Assembly (NCBI GenBank): GCA_018817515.1
Contig: JAHIUD010000003.1
Coordinates: 1-64,000 of the forward strand
Direction of reading: 5' to 3'
Source: Pseudomonadota bacterium
GTDB lineage: Bacteria; Desulfobacterota; Desulfovibrionia; Desulfovibrionales; Desulfovibrionaceae
Length of the DNA: 64,000 bases
Part shown: positions 55,485-64,000 of the stretch, piece after piece
How the letters are laid out: each line of letters begins with the position of its first letter
Numbering within the stretch: position 1 is the stretch's first letter
Translations under genes and position numbers: made by a program
The notes under the pieces: generated by a model
What the model saw: the letters and a program-made list of their open reading frames with translations, nothing else
The model's database searches: none
What the model was told of the DNA's origin: nothing

Positions 55485-56936
55485 ATGGCGAAAAAAAAGC
55501 TCACCACCAACGCGGGCGCGCCCGTACCGGACAACCAGAACGTGCTCACCGCCGGACCGCGGGGGCCGCAGCTCTTGCAGGACGTCTGGTTTCTTGAAAA
55601 ACTTGCGCACTTCGACCGCGAGGTCATCCCGGAGCGGCGCATGCACGCCAAGGGCTCCGGGGCGTACGGCACCTTCACCGTGACCAAGGACATCAGCAAG
55701 TACACCCGCGCCAAGATCTTTTCCAAGGTCGGCAAAAAGACCGAGATGTTCGCGCGCTTCTCCACCGTGGCCGGCGAGCGCGGAGCTGCCGACGCCGAGC
55801 GCGACATCCGCGGCTTCGCCCTCAAGTTCTACACAGAAGAAGGCAACTGGGACCTGGTGGGCAACAACACGCCCGTATTCTTCCTGCGCGACCCGCTGAA
55901 ATTCCCTGACCTGAATCATGCCGTGAAACGCGACCCGCGAACCAACATGCGCAGCGCCAAGAACAACTGGGACTTCTGGAGTTCCCTGCCCGAGGCCCTG
56001 CACCAGGTCACCGTGGTCATGAGCGACCGGGGCATACCCGCCAGCTACCGCCACATGCACGGCTTCGGCAGCCACACCTTCAGCTTCATCAACAAGAAGA
56101 ACGAGCGCTTCTGGTGCAAGTTCCATTTCAGAACCGAGCAGGGCATCAAGAACCTCACCGACGCCCAGGCCGAGGCCCTGGTGGGCAAGTGCCGCGAGAG
56201 TCACCAGCGCGACCTCTATGAGAGCATCGAAAAGGGCGAGTTCCCGCGCTGGACCCTGTTTGTGCAGGTGCTCACCGACAAGCAGGCCAAGGCCCTGCCC
56301 TACCACCCCTTTGACCTGACCAAGGTGTGGCGGCACAAGGACGCACCGCTCATGGAAGTGGGCGTGCTGGAGCTGAACAAAAACCCTGAGAACTACTTCG
56401 CCGAGGTGGAACAGGCGGCCTTCAACCCGGCCAACGTGGTGCCCGGCATCTCCTTCTCGCCTGACAAGATGCTCCAGGGGCGGCTGTTCTCCTACGGCGA
56501 TGCCCAGCGCTACCGCCTGGGCGTCAACCACCACCTCATCCCGGTCAATACGGCCCGCTGCCCCTTTAACAGCTACCACCGCGACGGGGCCATGCGCGTG
56601 GACGGCAACCACGGCAGCACCCTGGCCTACGAGCCGAACAGCTATGGCGAATGGCAAGAGCAGCCGGACTTCTCCGAGCCGCCGCTCGCGCTCTCCGGAG
56701 CCGCAGATCACTGGAACGCCCGCGAGGACGACAGCGACTACTACTCCCAGCCCGGCGCCCTGTTCCGGCTGATGACCAAGGCCCAACAGCAGGTACTCTT
56801 CGAGAACACGGCCCGGGCCATGGGCGACGCGCCCAAGGAGATCAAGCTGCGGCACATCGGCAACTGCGCCAAGGCCGACCCGGCCTACGGCGCAGGCGTG
56901 GCCAAGGCCCTGGGGCTGAAGGTTCCCAAGGCCTAG
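55485..56936 (+). CDS. katA: Monofunctional haem catalase (small subunit)
   Basis: A 483-residue clade-3-type catalase. Active-site motif [22 protein letters not shown] includes the catalytic histidine; [16 protein letters not shown] has the catalytic Asn; [14 protein letters not shown] carries the haem-binding tyrosine. Length is standard for small-subunit enzymes. Breaks down hydrogen peroxide. The promoter region carries a PerR-like palindrome, so it is probably repressed by the upstream regulator. Confidence 0.97.
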   Translation: MAKKKLTTNAGAPVPDNQNVLTAGPRGPQLLQDVWFLEKLAHFDREVIPERRMHAKGSGAYGTFTVTKDISKYTRAKIFSKVGKKTEMFARFSTVAGERGAADAERDIRGFALKFYTEEGNWDLVGNNTPVFFLRDPLKFPDLNHAVKRDPRTNMRSAKNNWDFWSSLPEALHQVTVVMSDRGIPASYRHMHGFGSHTFSFINKKNERFWCKFHFRTEQGIKNLTDAQAEALVGKCRESHQRDLYESIEKGEFPRWTLFVQVLTDKQAKALPYHPFDLTKVWRHKDAPLMEVGVLELNKNPENYFAEVEQAAFNPANVVPGISFSPDKMLQGRLFSYGDAQRYRLGVNHHLIPVNTARCPFNSYHRDGAMRVDGNHGSTLAYEPNSYGEWQEQPDFSEPPLALSGAADHWNAREDDSDYYSQPGALFRLMTKAQQQVLFENTARAMGDAPKEIKLRHIGNCAKADPAYGAGVAKALGLKVPKA

Positions 56937-56954
56937 CCCACACGCACACACGCA

Positions 56955-56992
56955 AGGGGCGTCCACTTGGCCAAGGCCGGGCGGACGCCCCT
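56955..56992 (+). repeat. Hairpin between katA and ymdB
   Basis: AGGGGCGTCC and GGACGCCCCT (10-bp perfect stem) with an 18-nt loop. Followed by GCCTCTTGCC, so only weakly terminator-like. Confidence 0.5.
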
Positions 56993-57032
56993 GCCTCTTG
57001 CCCCGCGTCCCCTCCTGACGTAAGCACTCCCC

Positions 57033-57821
57033 ATGCGCATCCTGTACCTGGGCGACATCGTGGGCCGACCTGGCCGTGCTGCCGTCAAAAAGCACCTCCC
57101 TGCCATCCGCGAGGCCGAGGCCCTGGACATGGTCCTGGCCAACGCCGAGAACGCTTCCGGCGGCCTGGGCCTGACGGCTGAGGGCGCGGGCGAGCTGTTC
57201 GCGTCCGGTCTGGACGGCTTGAGCTCCGGCAACCATATCTGGAAGTACCGCGACATGCCTTCGTACATGCAGCGCGAACCCCGGCTCATCCGCCCGGCCA
57301 ACTATCCGCCAGGCATGCCCGGACGCGGCTTCACGGTGTTGCAAAAGCCCGGCCTTGCGCCAGTTGCGCTCATCAATCTCATGGGCCGCACGTTCATGCA
57401 GGCCATCGATTGTCCCTTCCGCGCGGCGGAGGCCATCCTCGCCGAGTTGGACGAGACACGGCCGGACGTCAAGATCCGCCTCATCGATTTTCATGCCGAG
57501 ACCACCAGCGAGAAGGCGAGCCTGGGCTGGTTTCTGGATGGCCGCGTGAGCGCGGTGCTGGGCACACACACCCACGTGCAGACGGCGGACGCGCGCCTGC
57601 TGAAGCAGGGCACGGCCTTCATGTCCGACCTGGGCATGTGCGGGCCGGTGGATTCCTGCCTGGGCATGAGCATCCAGCCCATCCTGCGGAAGTTCTTGAC
57701 TGCGGCCCCGGAACGGTTTGAAGTGGCCGACGGCCCCGTGGCGCTCACCGGCGCCATCCTCGACATCGACGACGAAAACGGCCGGGCGCTGGCCATCCGC
57801 GCCTGGCGGTTCAATGTTTGA
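57033..57821 (+). CDS. ymdB: YmdB-family metallophosphoesterase
   Basis: A 262-residue di-metal phosphodiesterase (TIGR00282). Metal ligands: LGDIVGRPGR (D8), NAENASGG, SSGNHIWK, IDFHAET and GTHTHVQTAD. Bacillus YmdB hydrolyses 2',3'-cyclic nucleotides and is linked functionally to RNase Y. Here it lies with rny in the same half of the window but separated by the peroxide genes. Ends 13 bp before tyrS. Confidence 0.92.
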   Translation: MRILYLGDIVGRPGRAAVKKHLPAIREAEALDMVLANAENASGGLGLTAEGAGELFASGLDGLSSGNHIWKYRDMPSYMQREPRLIRPANYPPGMPGRGFTVLQKPGLAPVALINLMGRTFMQAIDCPFRAAEAILAELDETRPDVKIRLIDFHAETTSEKASLGWFLDGRVSAVLGTHTHVQTADARLLKQGTAFMSDLGMCGPVDSCLGMSIQPILRKFLTAAPERFEVADGPVALTGAILDIDDENGRALAIRAWRFNV

Positions 57822-57834
57822 CAGGAGCTAGCAC

Positions 57835-59121
57835 GTGAATATTTTTGACGAACTTTCCTGGCGCGGCCTGGTGCATCAGGTCTCTGACGAGCCCGGACTG
57901 CGCCAGTATCTCGCCACCCCCGGCCAGAGCATGTACTGCGGATTTGACCCCACGGCCGAGAGCCTGCACATCGGCAACCTCGTGCCGCTCTTGGCCCTGG
58001 TGCGCATGCAGCGCGCCGGGCACAAGCCCATCTTCCTGCTCGGCGGGGCCACGGGGCTCATCGGCGACCCCTCGGGCAAGGACAAGGAGCGCGAGCTTTC
58101 CGACGAGGCCGCGCTGAACGCCCGGGCCGAGCGCATCAAGAGCCAGGTGGAGGCGTTTTTCGAGCGCAACACCGGGGCCAAGCCCTGGGTGGTGAACAAC
58201 TACGACTGGGTCAAGAAGATGAGCGCCATCGAGCTGTTGCGCGACGTGGGCAAGCACTTCACCGTGAACTGGATGCTGGCCAAGGATTCGGTCAAGGGCC
58301 GCATCGAGCGCGAGGAGACCGGCATCTCCTACACCGAGTTCAGCTACATGATCCTGCAAGGGTACGACTTCTACCATCTTTGCCGCGAGCACGGCTGCCG
58401 GTTGCAGATCGGCGGCGGCGACCAGTGGGGCAACATCACCGCAGGCACGGAGCTCATCCGCAAGAAGCAGGCGGGCGATGCCTTTGCGCTGACCTTCCCG
58501 CTCATCACCACGGCCTCGGGGAAAAAGTTCGGCAAGAGCGAAAAGGGCGCCATCTTCATGAGCACGGCGCTCACCAGCCCCTACGCCTTCTACCAGTACT
58601 GGATCAACACCGAGGACTCGGACGTCATCAAGTTTCTCAAGTACTTCACGTTCCTCTCGCAGGAAGAAATCGCCGGGCTGGAGGCCGAGCTGGCCCGCGC
58701 CCCGCAGGAGCGCGCCGCCCAGAAGGCGCTGGCCGCCAATGTCACCATCATGGTCCATGGCGAGGAGGAGCTTTTGAAGGTGCTGGCCGCCACCGACGCC
58801 CTGTTCGGCAAGGGCGACCTGCGCACCCTCGACCACGGCACCCTCGCGGCAGCGCTGGAAGCCGCGCCCGCCCACGACTACGCCTTCAGCGCCCTGCCCG
58901 ACCTGCCGCAAATGCTGGTGGACCTGGGGCTTTGCCCGTCCAAGGGCCAGGCCAGGAAGGACATCCAGGCCGGGGCCATCAGCCTCAACGGCGACAAGGT
59001 TGCGGACGCCGCGCGCGTCCTCACGGCTGATGACTTCCTGGGCGAGGTCAACGCCACGCATGGGGCCTTTGCTGTGCTGCGCAAGGGCAAGAAGAACTAC
59101 GGGCTGGTTCGGCTGGGCTAG
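57835..59121 (+). CDS. tyrS: Tyrosyl-tRNA synthetase
   Basis: A 428-residue class I aminoacyl-tRNA synthetase. The HIGH motif is ESLHIGNLVPLL, KMSKS is KFGKSEK, and YSYMILQGYDF-type tyrosine-pocket residues (SYMILQGYDFYHL) are seen. An S4 RNA-binding domain closes the protein (LGLCPSKGQARKDIQAGAISLNGDKV). The short 13-bp gap suggests co-transcription with ymdB. Confidence 0.97.
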   Translation: MNIFDELSWRGLVHQVSDEPGLRQYLATPGQSMYCGFDPTAESLHIGNLVPLLALVRMQRAGHKPIFLLGGATGLIGDPSGKDKERELSDEAALNARAERIKSQVEAFFERNTGAKPWVVNNYDWVKKMSAIELLRDVGKHFTVNWMLAKDSVKGRIEREETGISYTEFSYMILQGYDFYHLCREHGCRLQIGGGDQWGNITAGTELIRKKQAGDAFALTFPLITTASGKKFGKSEKGAIFMSTALTSPYAFYQYWINTEDSDVIKFLKYFTFLSQEEIAGLEAELARAPQERAAQKALAANVTIMVHGEEELLKVLAATDALFGKGDLRTLDHGTLAAALEAAPAHDYAFSALPDLPQMLVDLGLCPSKGQARKDIQAGAISLNGDKVADAARVLTADDFLGEVNATHGAFAVLRKGKKNYGLVRLG

Positions 59122-59148
59122 CCGCGAGGTCTTATTCCAACAGGCTTG

Positions 59149-59179
59149 GAGCCGGCGGGGCAACCTGCCGGCTCTTTTT
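59149..59179 (+). terminator. Terminator of tyrS
   Basis: GAGCCGGC and GCCGGCTC (8 bp) around GGGGCAACCT, followed by TTTTT. Confidence 0.88.
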
Positions 59180-59203
59180 CATGAACGGCGCAGGGGGTTA
59201 CCC

Positions 59204-60169
59204 CTACTTATCCGGCGCAGTCTCACTCAGGCGCAGGGCCGCGCGGAAGCCCACGCTCAGCATGGCCCACAGGCCAATCAACAGCACCGGCAGAATCATG
59301 ATGGCGTGCATCAAGAGCGCCGCCGCCAAGGACTCCTCCTTGGGCTGGCCAAAAGCCGTGAGCGAGGCCACCATGGCCGCCTCGTACACGCCGATGCTGC
59401 CCGGCGTCGCCGGGGCCGACAGTCCGGCCATGCCCACCACCGCCGTCACAAGGATCTGCGCCGGGGTCAGGTCAAAGCCGAAGGCCACGCTCAGCATGAT
59501 CCCCTGCATCAGCACCTCGCCCCCCCAGAGGATCAGGGTCAGCCCGCCCATGGACAGGGCGAAGCGCAGGCTCAGGCGGTGTTGCAGGGCGGTGGCGATC
59601 CCGGAAAAATAGGCGGTGAGCCGGGGCCAGGGCAGTCGGCCCATGAGCCGCTCCACCAGGGGCCACCAGTACTCCAGCGCGAACACCGCGCCCCAGATGC
59701 CCAGCACCAGAAGCCCCAGCGGCGCGGAAAAGGTGGTGCTGCCCATGAGCGCCCCAGAGATCAGGGCCAGGGTCAGCAGGGCGTTCAAGTCGAAAAACCG
59801 CTCCCAGAACACGATCTCCGTGGCCCCGGCCAGGCCGTCGGGCAGCACACGCCGCAACAGCGCCAGCTTGGCCGCCTCGCCCAGCTTGGCGGGCAGGATC
59901 AGGTTCAGGAACTGGCCCAGGCCCAGGGCCTGGACGACCGTCGCCAGCGGCGGCTCAAAGCGGCACAGGAAGTAGATCCGGAGCGGAGTCGCCACCCAGG
60001 CCAGGGAGGCCTGGAACAGGAACACGCAAAACACCTTCCACACGGGCACCTGTGCGAGCGCGGCCAAAACGCGCGGCACATCCAGGTACTTGAGCGCGTA
60101 GAAGACGCAGGCGGAAATGATGCCCACCTGGACCAGGACGAACAGAACGCGCTTCACTTGCCGCCGCAC
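59204..60169 (-). CDS. Flippase-like membrane protein (UPF0104/LPG synthase TM family)
   Basis: A 321-residue polytopic membrane protein with about eight hydrophobic segments, matching the LPG_synthase_TM/AglD-type family (LNLILPAKLGEAAKLALLRR and PGSIGVYEAAMVASL are typical of the family). Such proteins move or attach lipids and lipid-linked sugars. The start overlaps the end of the pglF-like gene by 16 bp, so the four minus-strand genes form one unit. A role in the same sugar pathway is an inference. Confidence 0.8.
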   Translation of the reverse strand: MRRQVKRVLFVLVQVGIISACVFYALKYLDVPRVLAALAQVPVWKVFCVFLFQASLAWVATPLRIYFLCRFEPPLATVVQALGLGQFLNLILPAKLGEAAKLALLRRVLPDGLAGATEIVFWERFFDLNALLTLALISGALMGSTTFSAPLGLLVLGIWGAVFALEYWWPLVERLMGRLPWPRLTAYFSGIATALQHRLSLRFALSMGGLTLILWGGEVLMQGIMLSVAFGFDLTPAQILVTAVVGMAGLSAPATPGSIGVYEAAMVASLTAFGQPKEESLAAALLMHAIMILPVLLIGLWAMLSVGFRAALRLSETAPDK

Positions 60170-62070
60170 TGGCCGTCTCCCGAACTATCGCATGCAGGCT
60201 GGGCGTATTCCGGCACCAGGCGCATGAGCAGCGCACGGATGGCCTGTCCGTCCTGGGCCTGGGCCGCAGCCTCCAGCTCCGCCAGGCTCTCTTCCAGCAC
60301 GCAGGCCAGGTCCGAGGGATCGGCGCCCAGGGTGCCGCCCAACACCATGATCTTCTCATGCTCAGTGCGCACCACGCCCTCGCCCTCGGTGATGAGCTCC
60401 TCGAAAATCTTCTCGCCGGGCCGCAGCCCCGTGAACACGATGTCGATGTCCACGCCGGGCTCCTTGCCCGAAAGCCGGATCAGGTCGCGGGCCATGTCCA
60501 CGATGCGCACGGGCTCGCCCATGTCCAGCACATAGATCTCGCCGCCCTGGTGCCCCCCGGCCTGGCTCAGGGCTCCGGCTTGCAGAATGAGCTGGCAGGC
60601 CTCGGAGATGCTCATGAAGTAGCGGGTTATCTCCGGGTGGGTCACGGTGACCGGCCCGCCGCGCTCGATCTGCCGCCTAAACAGCGGCACCACGGAGCCG
60701 GACGAGCCCACCACGTTGCCGAAGCGCACGGCCATGAACCGCGTGGCGCTGCCCGCGAAACAGGCCATGAGGCGCTCAGTGACGCGCTTGCTCGCGCCCA
60801 TGACGCTGGTGGGGCGCACGGCCTTGTCGGTGGAGACGACCACGAAACGCTCCACCCCGTTCTCGGTTGCGGCCTGCATGACCGCGCGCGAGCCCAGGAT
60901 GTTGTTGGTCACCGCCGACCAGGGGTTCTCCTCCAGCATGGGCACATGTTTGTAGGCCGCCGCATGGAGCACCAGGGCGGGCCTGTGCTCGGCCATGACC
61001 CGGCGCATGAGCGGCAGATCGGCCACGCTGCCCAGCACGCAGCAATAGTCGGTGAACGAAAGCTCCGAGGACAGCTCCCCGGCGATGGCGTAGAGATTGT
61101 ATTCCGAGAGGTCCACCAGCACCAGCCGGGCCGGTTTGAAGCGCACCACCTGGCGGCAGAGCTCCGAGCCGATGGAGCCGCCGCAGCCCGTGACCAGCAC
61201 CACGCGGCCGGTGATGGTGGCCTTGATGCCCGCCTCGTCCAGGGCCGCCTCGCTGCGCCCCAGCAGGTCCAGGTAGTCCACGGGCCTGAGCGTCAGGGCC
61301 ACCTTGCCGTCAAGCAGCTCGCTGGTGGCAGGCAGGATGCGCTGCGGCAGGTTGGATGCCTTGCACATGTCCACGATGCGCCGCATCTGGTCCGCGCTGG
61401 CGTGGCTCACCGCGATGCACAGCTCCTCCACCCCCCGGTCCTCGGCCACGCGCGCCAGGTCGTCCACGCCGCCCAGCACCTCGCGGCCGTGCAGGGAGCG
61501 CCCGCGCTTGGCCGGGTCGTCGTCCAGAAAGCCGACCACATTGAAATTGAGCTGCGGCGAACTTGAAATTTCGCGCACCAGGCGCTCGCCCAGGCTGCCC
61601 GCGCCGATGACCAGGATGCGCCGGGCCGGGCGCTGCGGGTTTGTCCGCGCGCTGCTCCAGGCCGCCGTGCGCGCATAGATGGTGCGGATGCTCAGGCGCA
61701 CGCCCGCCGTGAGCATCAGGCAGAGCAGCGCGTCCATGGCCAGCACGCTGCGCGAGAACCCGGTGAACCCGAAGCGGAAGGCCACCAGGGCCACGAACAG
61801 GGCCGAGGCCAGCACCACGGCCTCGGTGAGCTTCCAGAAGTCCACCAGACTGGTGTAGCGCCACATGCCCCGGTACAGCCCCAGCGCCAGGAACACGCCG
61901 AGCTTGAGCGGCAGGTCGTACTTGAGCAGACCAATGAGCTGCGCGCCATAGGCGTTGGAAAGATTGAAGTCGAAGCGCAAGAGATAGCTGATGGTCAGCG
62001 CCGCGGCAAAGCATAGGGCGTCGGCCCCGAGCATGAGGTAGAAATTCAGGTTGCGCGGATTGCAGAGCAT
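60154..62070 (-). CDS. pglF: UDP-GlcNAc 4,6-dehydratase, PglF/WbpM-like
   Basis: A 638-residue membrane-bound nucleotide-sugar dehydratase. Four N-terminal transmembrane helices (about 10-130), a first Rossmann domain (RILVIGAGSLGERLVREI) and the catalytic SDR domain (VVLVTGCGGSIGSELCRQVVRF). The active site reads SVMGASKRV, with Met in place of the usual SDR Tyr, as in WbpM, PglF and FlaA1. It makes UDP-4-keto-6-deoxy-GlcNAc, the first step to bacillosamine-type sugars. Next to a PglE-like aminotransferase and PglD-like acetyltransferase. Gene symbol by family analogy. Confidence 0.88.
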   Translation of the reverse strand: MLCNPRNLNFYLMLGADALCFAAALTISYLLRFDFNLSNAYGAQLIGLLKYDLPLKLGVFLALGLYRGMWRYTSLVDFWKLTEAVVLASALFVALVAFRFGFTGFSRSVLAMDALLCLMLTAGVRLSIRTIYARTAAWSSARTNPQRPARRILVIGAGSLGERLVREISSSPQLNFNVVGFLDDDPAKRGRSLHGREVLGGVDDLARVAEDRGVEELCIAVSHASADQMRRIVDMCKASNLPQRILPATSELLDGKVALTLRPVDYLDLLGRSEAALDEAGIKATITGRVVLVTGCGGSIGSELCRQVVRFKPARLVLVDLSEYNLYAIAGELSSELSFTDYCCVLGSVADLPLMRRVMAEHRPALVLHAAAYKHVPMLEENPWSAVTNNILGSRAVMQAATENGVERFVVVSTDKAVRPTSVMGASKRVTERLMACFAGSATRFMAVRFGNVVGSSGSVVPLFRRQIERGGPVTVTHPEITRYFMSISEACQLILQAGALSQAGGHQGGEIYVLDMGEPVRIVDMARDLIRLSGKEPGVDIDIVFTGLRPGEKIFEELITEGEGVVRTEHEKIMVLGGTLGADPSDLACVLEESLAELEAAAQAQDGQAIRALLMRLVPEYAQPACDSSGDGQCGGK

Positions 62071-63339
62071 TTATCCCTGCCCCCCCTGGCCCTGCCCACC
62101 CTGGCGCCGCCCTTCGTGCCGCCCTTCGTGCCGGCAGTTCTTGACGACCCCAGCCACGCGCGCCACATCGTCCTCGGTCATGGCCGTGCCAGACGGCAGG
62201 CACAGACCGCGCGCGAACTGCTCCTCGGCCACTGCGCCGCCATTTTTACCAGAGAACAGGCGGCACCCGGCGAACACCGGCTGGGCGTGCATGGGCTTCC
62301 ATACGGGCCGGGACTCGATGTTCTCCGCCTCCAGGGCCAGGCGCACGGCCTCGGGCGTGGCGCCGAATTCCTTTGCGTCGATCTGCATGACCGTGAGCCA
62401 GCGGTTGGCCTTGCCATAGGCGGCCTCGGGCATGAAGGAGACCCCCGGCAGGCCAAAGAGCGCCTGCTCGTACCAGCGGAAAATGCGGCGGCGCTTGGCC
62501 ACGCGGGCCTCCAGCACGTCCAGCTGGCCCAGGCCGATGGCCGCCAGGATGTTGCTCAGGCGGTAGTTGTAGCCGATCTCCGTGTGCTCGTAGTGCGGGG
62601 CCGGATCGCGCGCCTGCTGCGAGAGCTTGCGCGCATGCGCGATGAGCTCAGCGTCCTCCGAGGCCAGCATGCCGCCGCCGGAGGTGGTGATGATCTTGTT
62701 GCCGTTGAAGGAAAAGATGCCCGCCGCAAGACCGGGGAAGGCCCCGGCGTGGTGGGCGTCATCCCCGTGGCGGGCGGCGTCCCCGTGCCCAGCCTTCGAA
62801 TAATACCGCGCGCCCATGGCTTCTGCGGCGTCGGACACCACCGGCACGCCAAAGGGCGCGCAGATGTCGAGCAGGCGCTGGTAGTCCGCGCACTGGCCAT
62901 AGAGGTCGGTAGGGATCACGGCCTTGACCCGGCGGCCCTCGGAGGTCAGCGCCATGAGCGCCTCGCGCAGGAGGTCCGGGTCCATGTTCCAGGTGGCGCG
63001 GTCGCTGTCGACAAAGACCACCTCCGCGCCAAGGAAATGCGCCGGGCTCACCGAGGCGATGAAAGTCAGGCTGGAGGCAATGACCACATCCCCGGGGCCG
63101 ACACCCAGGCAGCGCAGGGCCAGGTGCATGGCCGCGGTGCCGCTGGTCAGGGCCAGGCAGTGCGGCAGGCCGGTAAGTTCGGCGAAGGCCGCCTCAAAGG
63201 CGTCCACCTGCGGGCCCAGCGGAGCGATGTAGTTGCTGGCGAAGGCCTCGGCCACGCGGCGCTGCTCATCCCCGCCCATGTGCGGGGGCGAGAGGAAAAG
63301 TCGTGGCCCCTTCGGGGAGCTATGGTGGGTTGCGCTCAT
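62071..63339 (-). CDS. pglE: PLP-dependent UDP-sugar aminotransferase, PglE-like (DegT/DnrJ/EryC1)
   Basis: A 422-residue sugar aminotransferase. The cofactor lysine is in IFSFNGNKIITTSGGGM, and DAAEAMGARYYSK and LTSGTAAMHLALRCLGVGPGDVVI are family landmarks. It would add an amino group at C4 of the keto-sugar made by the PglF-like enzyme. The last 25 residues are a low-complexity tail (HEGRHEGRRQGGQGQGGQG) encoded by short tandem DNA repeats around 62090-62130. The stop abuts the pglF start. Confidence 0.88.
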   Translation of the reverse strand: MSATHHSSPKGPRLFLSPPHMGGDEQRRVAEAFASNYIAPLGPQVDAFEAAFAELTGLPHCLALTSGTAAMHLALRCLGVGPGDVVIASSLTFIASVSPAHFLGAEVVFVDSDRATWNMDPDLLREALMALTSEGRRVKAVIPTDLYGQCADYQRLLDICAPFGVPVVSDAAEAMGARYYSKAGHGDAARHGDDAHHAGAFPGLAAGIFSFNGNKIITTSGGGMLASEDAELIAHARKLSQQARDPAPHYEHTEIGYNYRLSNILAAIGLGQLDVLEARVAKRRRIFRWYEQALFGLPGVSFMPEAAYGKANRWLTVMQIDAKEFGATPEAVRLALEAENIESRPVWKPMHAQPVFAGCRLFSGKNGGAVAEEQFARGLCLPSGTAMTEDDVARVAGVVKNCRHEGRHEGRRQGGQGQGGQG

Positions 63340-63353
63340 GCCACCCCTTGCCT

Positions 63354-63983
63354 TCAGGCCAGCGGCTTCGCAGGCACGCCGCCCACGGTGGTCCGCTCAG
63401 GCACGTCGCGGATCACGGCGGTGCCGGCCCCGACCACGCTCCAGGCGCCGATGGAAATGCCGGGCACGGCGCAGGAGCCGATGCCCACCAGCGCGCCCTC
63501 GCCCACGCGGACGTTTCCGGCCAGGTGCACGCCCGGCGCCACATGGCTGTGCGCCTCCAGCACGCTGTGATGGTCCAGGCTGGCGCAGGTGTTCAGGATG
63601 GCGTTCTCGCCCACGCGGCCACCGGTGTTGATCACCGTGCCCGCGCAAAGCACGGCGCCCTGGCTGATCACCACATCCGGGGCCAGCACGGCCGAAGGAT
63701 GAATGGCCGTGACGAAACGCTTGCCCGCGCCTATCAGCTCCGCATAGAGCCGGGCGCGCACGGCGTTGTCGCCAATGCCCAAAATGATGCTGTCATGCGG
63801 CATGGACGGCAGATCCGCCAGCTTGCCCAGCACGTTCAGGCCCATGACCTTGGTGCCTGTGAGGGCCGCGTCGTCGTCGAGAAAACCGACGATCTCCATC
63901 TCCCGGCCCTTGGTCCACATCTGAAAGAGCACGTCCGCCACGACCTGGCCGTGTCCGCTTGCACCCATGACGATGATCTTCAT
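63354..63983 (-). CDS. pglD: Sugar N-acetyltransferase, PglD/NeuD-like
   Basis: A 209-residue acetyltransferase: an N-terminal Rossmann-like domain (IIVMGASGHGQVVADVL) and a left-handed beta-helix with hexapeptide repeats (GTVINTGGRVGENAILNTCASLDHHSVLEAHSHVAPG). The catalytic histidine is in LDHHSVLE. With PglF and PglE this would complete UDP-N,N'-diacetylbacillosamine. First gene of the minus-strand unit; its start at 63983 has CCAGGGGCC upstream. The exact sugar and final destination (glycoprotein or polysaccharide) are not shown. Confidence 0.88.
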   Translation of the reverse strand: MKIIVMGASGHGQVVADVLFQMWTKGREMEIVGFLDDDAALTGTKVMGLNVLGKLADLPSMPHDSIILGIGDNAVRARLYAELIGAGKRFVTAIHPSAVLAPDVVISQGAVLCAGTVINTGGRVGENAILNTCASLDHHSVLEAHSHVAPGVHLAGNVRVGEGALVGIGSCAVPGISIGAWSVVGAGTAVIRDVPERTTVGGVPAKPLA

Positions 63984-64000
63984 GCTGGCCCCTGGCGGGT

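Overview
The window looks like chromosomal DNA from a GC-rich, anaerobic but oxygen-tolerant bacterium of the Desulfovibrionales (Desulfovibrionaceae type). The case rests on gene content and relatedness as I recall it, not on a search: a bacterioferritin that closely matches my memory of the Desulfovibrio desulfuricans protein, two small cytochromes c553, a cytochrome oxidase with a di-heme subunit II like the D. vulgaris cc(b/o)o3 enzyme, an F1Fo operon that starts with b' and b and lacks the a and c subunits, and a DUF2703-containing arsenic cluster. I see no phage, insertion sequence, CRISPR array, tRNA or rRNA.

Region 1 (1-12350, mostly minus strand): a partial ammonium transporter with a sigma-54 promoter; a KdpE/KdpD-like pair whose kinase lacks the cytoplasmic KdpD sensor half; then an arsenic block. 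The block has ArsR, ArsC, an ArsP-type permease, a DUF2703 protein, a TPR protein, two thioredoxin-fold proteins, CcdA, a periplasmic rhodanese-like protein, ACR3 and a radical SAM/SPASM protein.

Region 2 (12585-20480, plus strand): WrbA, two cytochromes c553, Sco, and a complete haem-copper oxidase (coxA-C-D-B) with heme O synthase (CtaB) and a DUF4079 membrane protein. No heme A synthase is present, so a heme O or B site is likely.

Region 3 (20760-23720, minus): TatA, MotA, MotB and a PilZ-like protein.

Region 4 (23900-29665, plus): the most interesting part. Two almost identical 150-nt leaders (146/150 identical) carry ydaO-type c-di-AMP riboswitches. One lies before a KimA-type and the other before a Kup-type potassium transporter. 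Each is followed by a hairpin that hides the Shine-Dalgarno sequence, then by an ORF starting MPAVxLAVxRP. In kup this is the transporter's own N-terminus; upstream of kimA it is a separate 35-codon ORF. A membrane-anchored, internally duplicated helical protein sits between the two transporters.

Region 5 (29768-38474): a polytopic O-antigen-ligase-like membrane protein, a secreted Lys-tailed protein, a 1227-residue FecR/RTX protein, a glycosyltransferase, an Ogt/MGMT protein and a YhcC-type radical SAM protein.

Region 6 (38593-54100): housekeeping core. It holds mreBCD-mrdA-rodA, atpF'FHAGDC, glmU, a ZapB-like coiled coil, zapA, a 6S RNA (recognised by alignment to the E. coli RNA) and ribonuclease Y.

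Region 7 (54130-57000): a peroxide-defence island of a PerR-type regulator (apparently leaderless), bacterioferritin, and catalase behind a PerR-like operator.

Region 8 (57033-63983): ymdB and tyrS, then on the minus strand a pglD-pglE-pglF-like set for a UDP-di-N-acetyl-bacillosamine-type sugar plus a flippase-like membrane protein.
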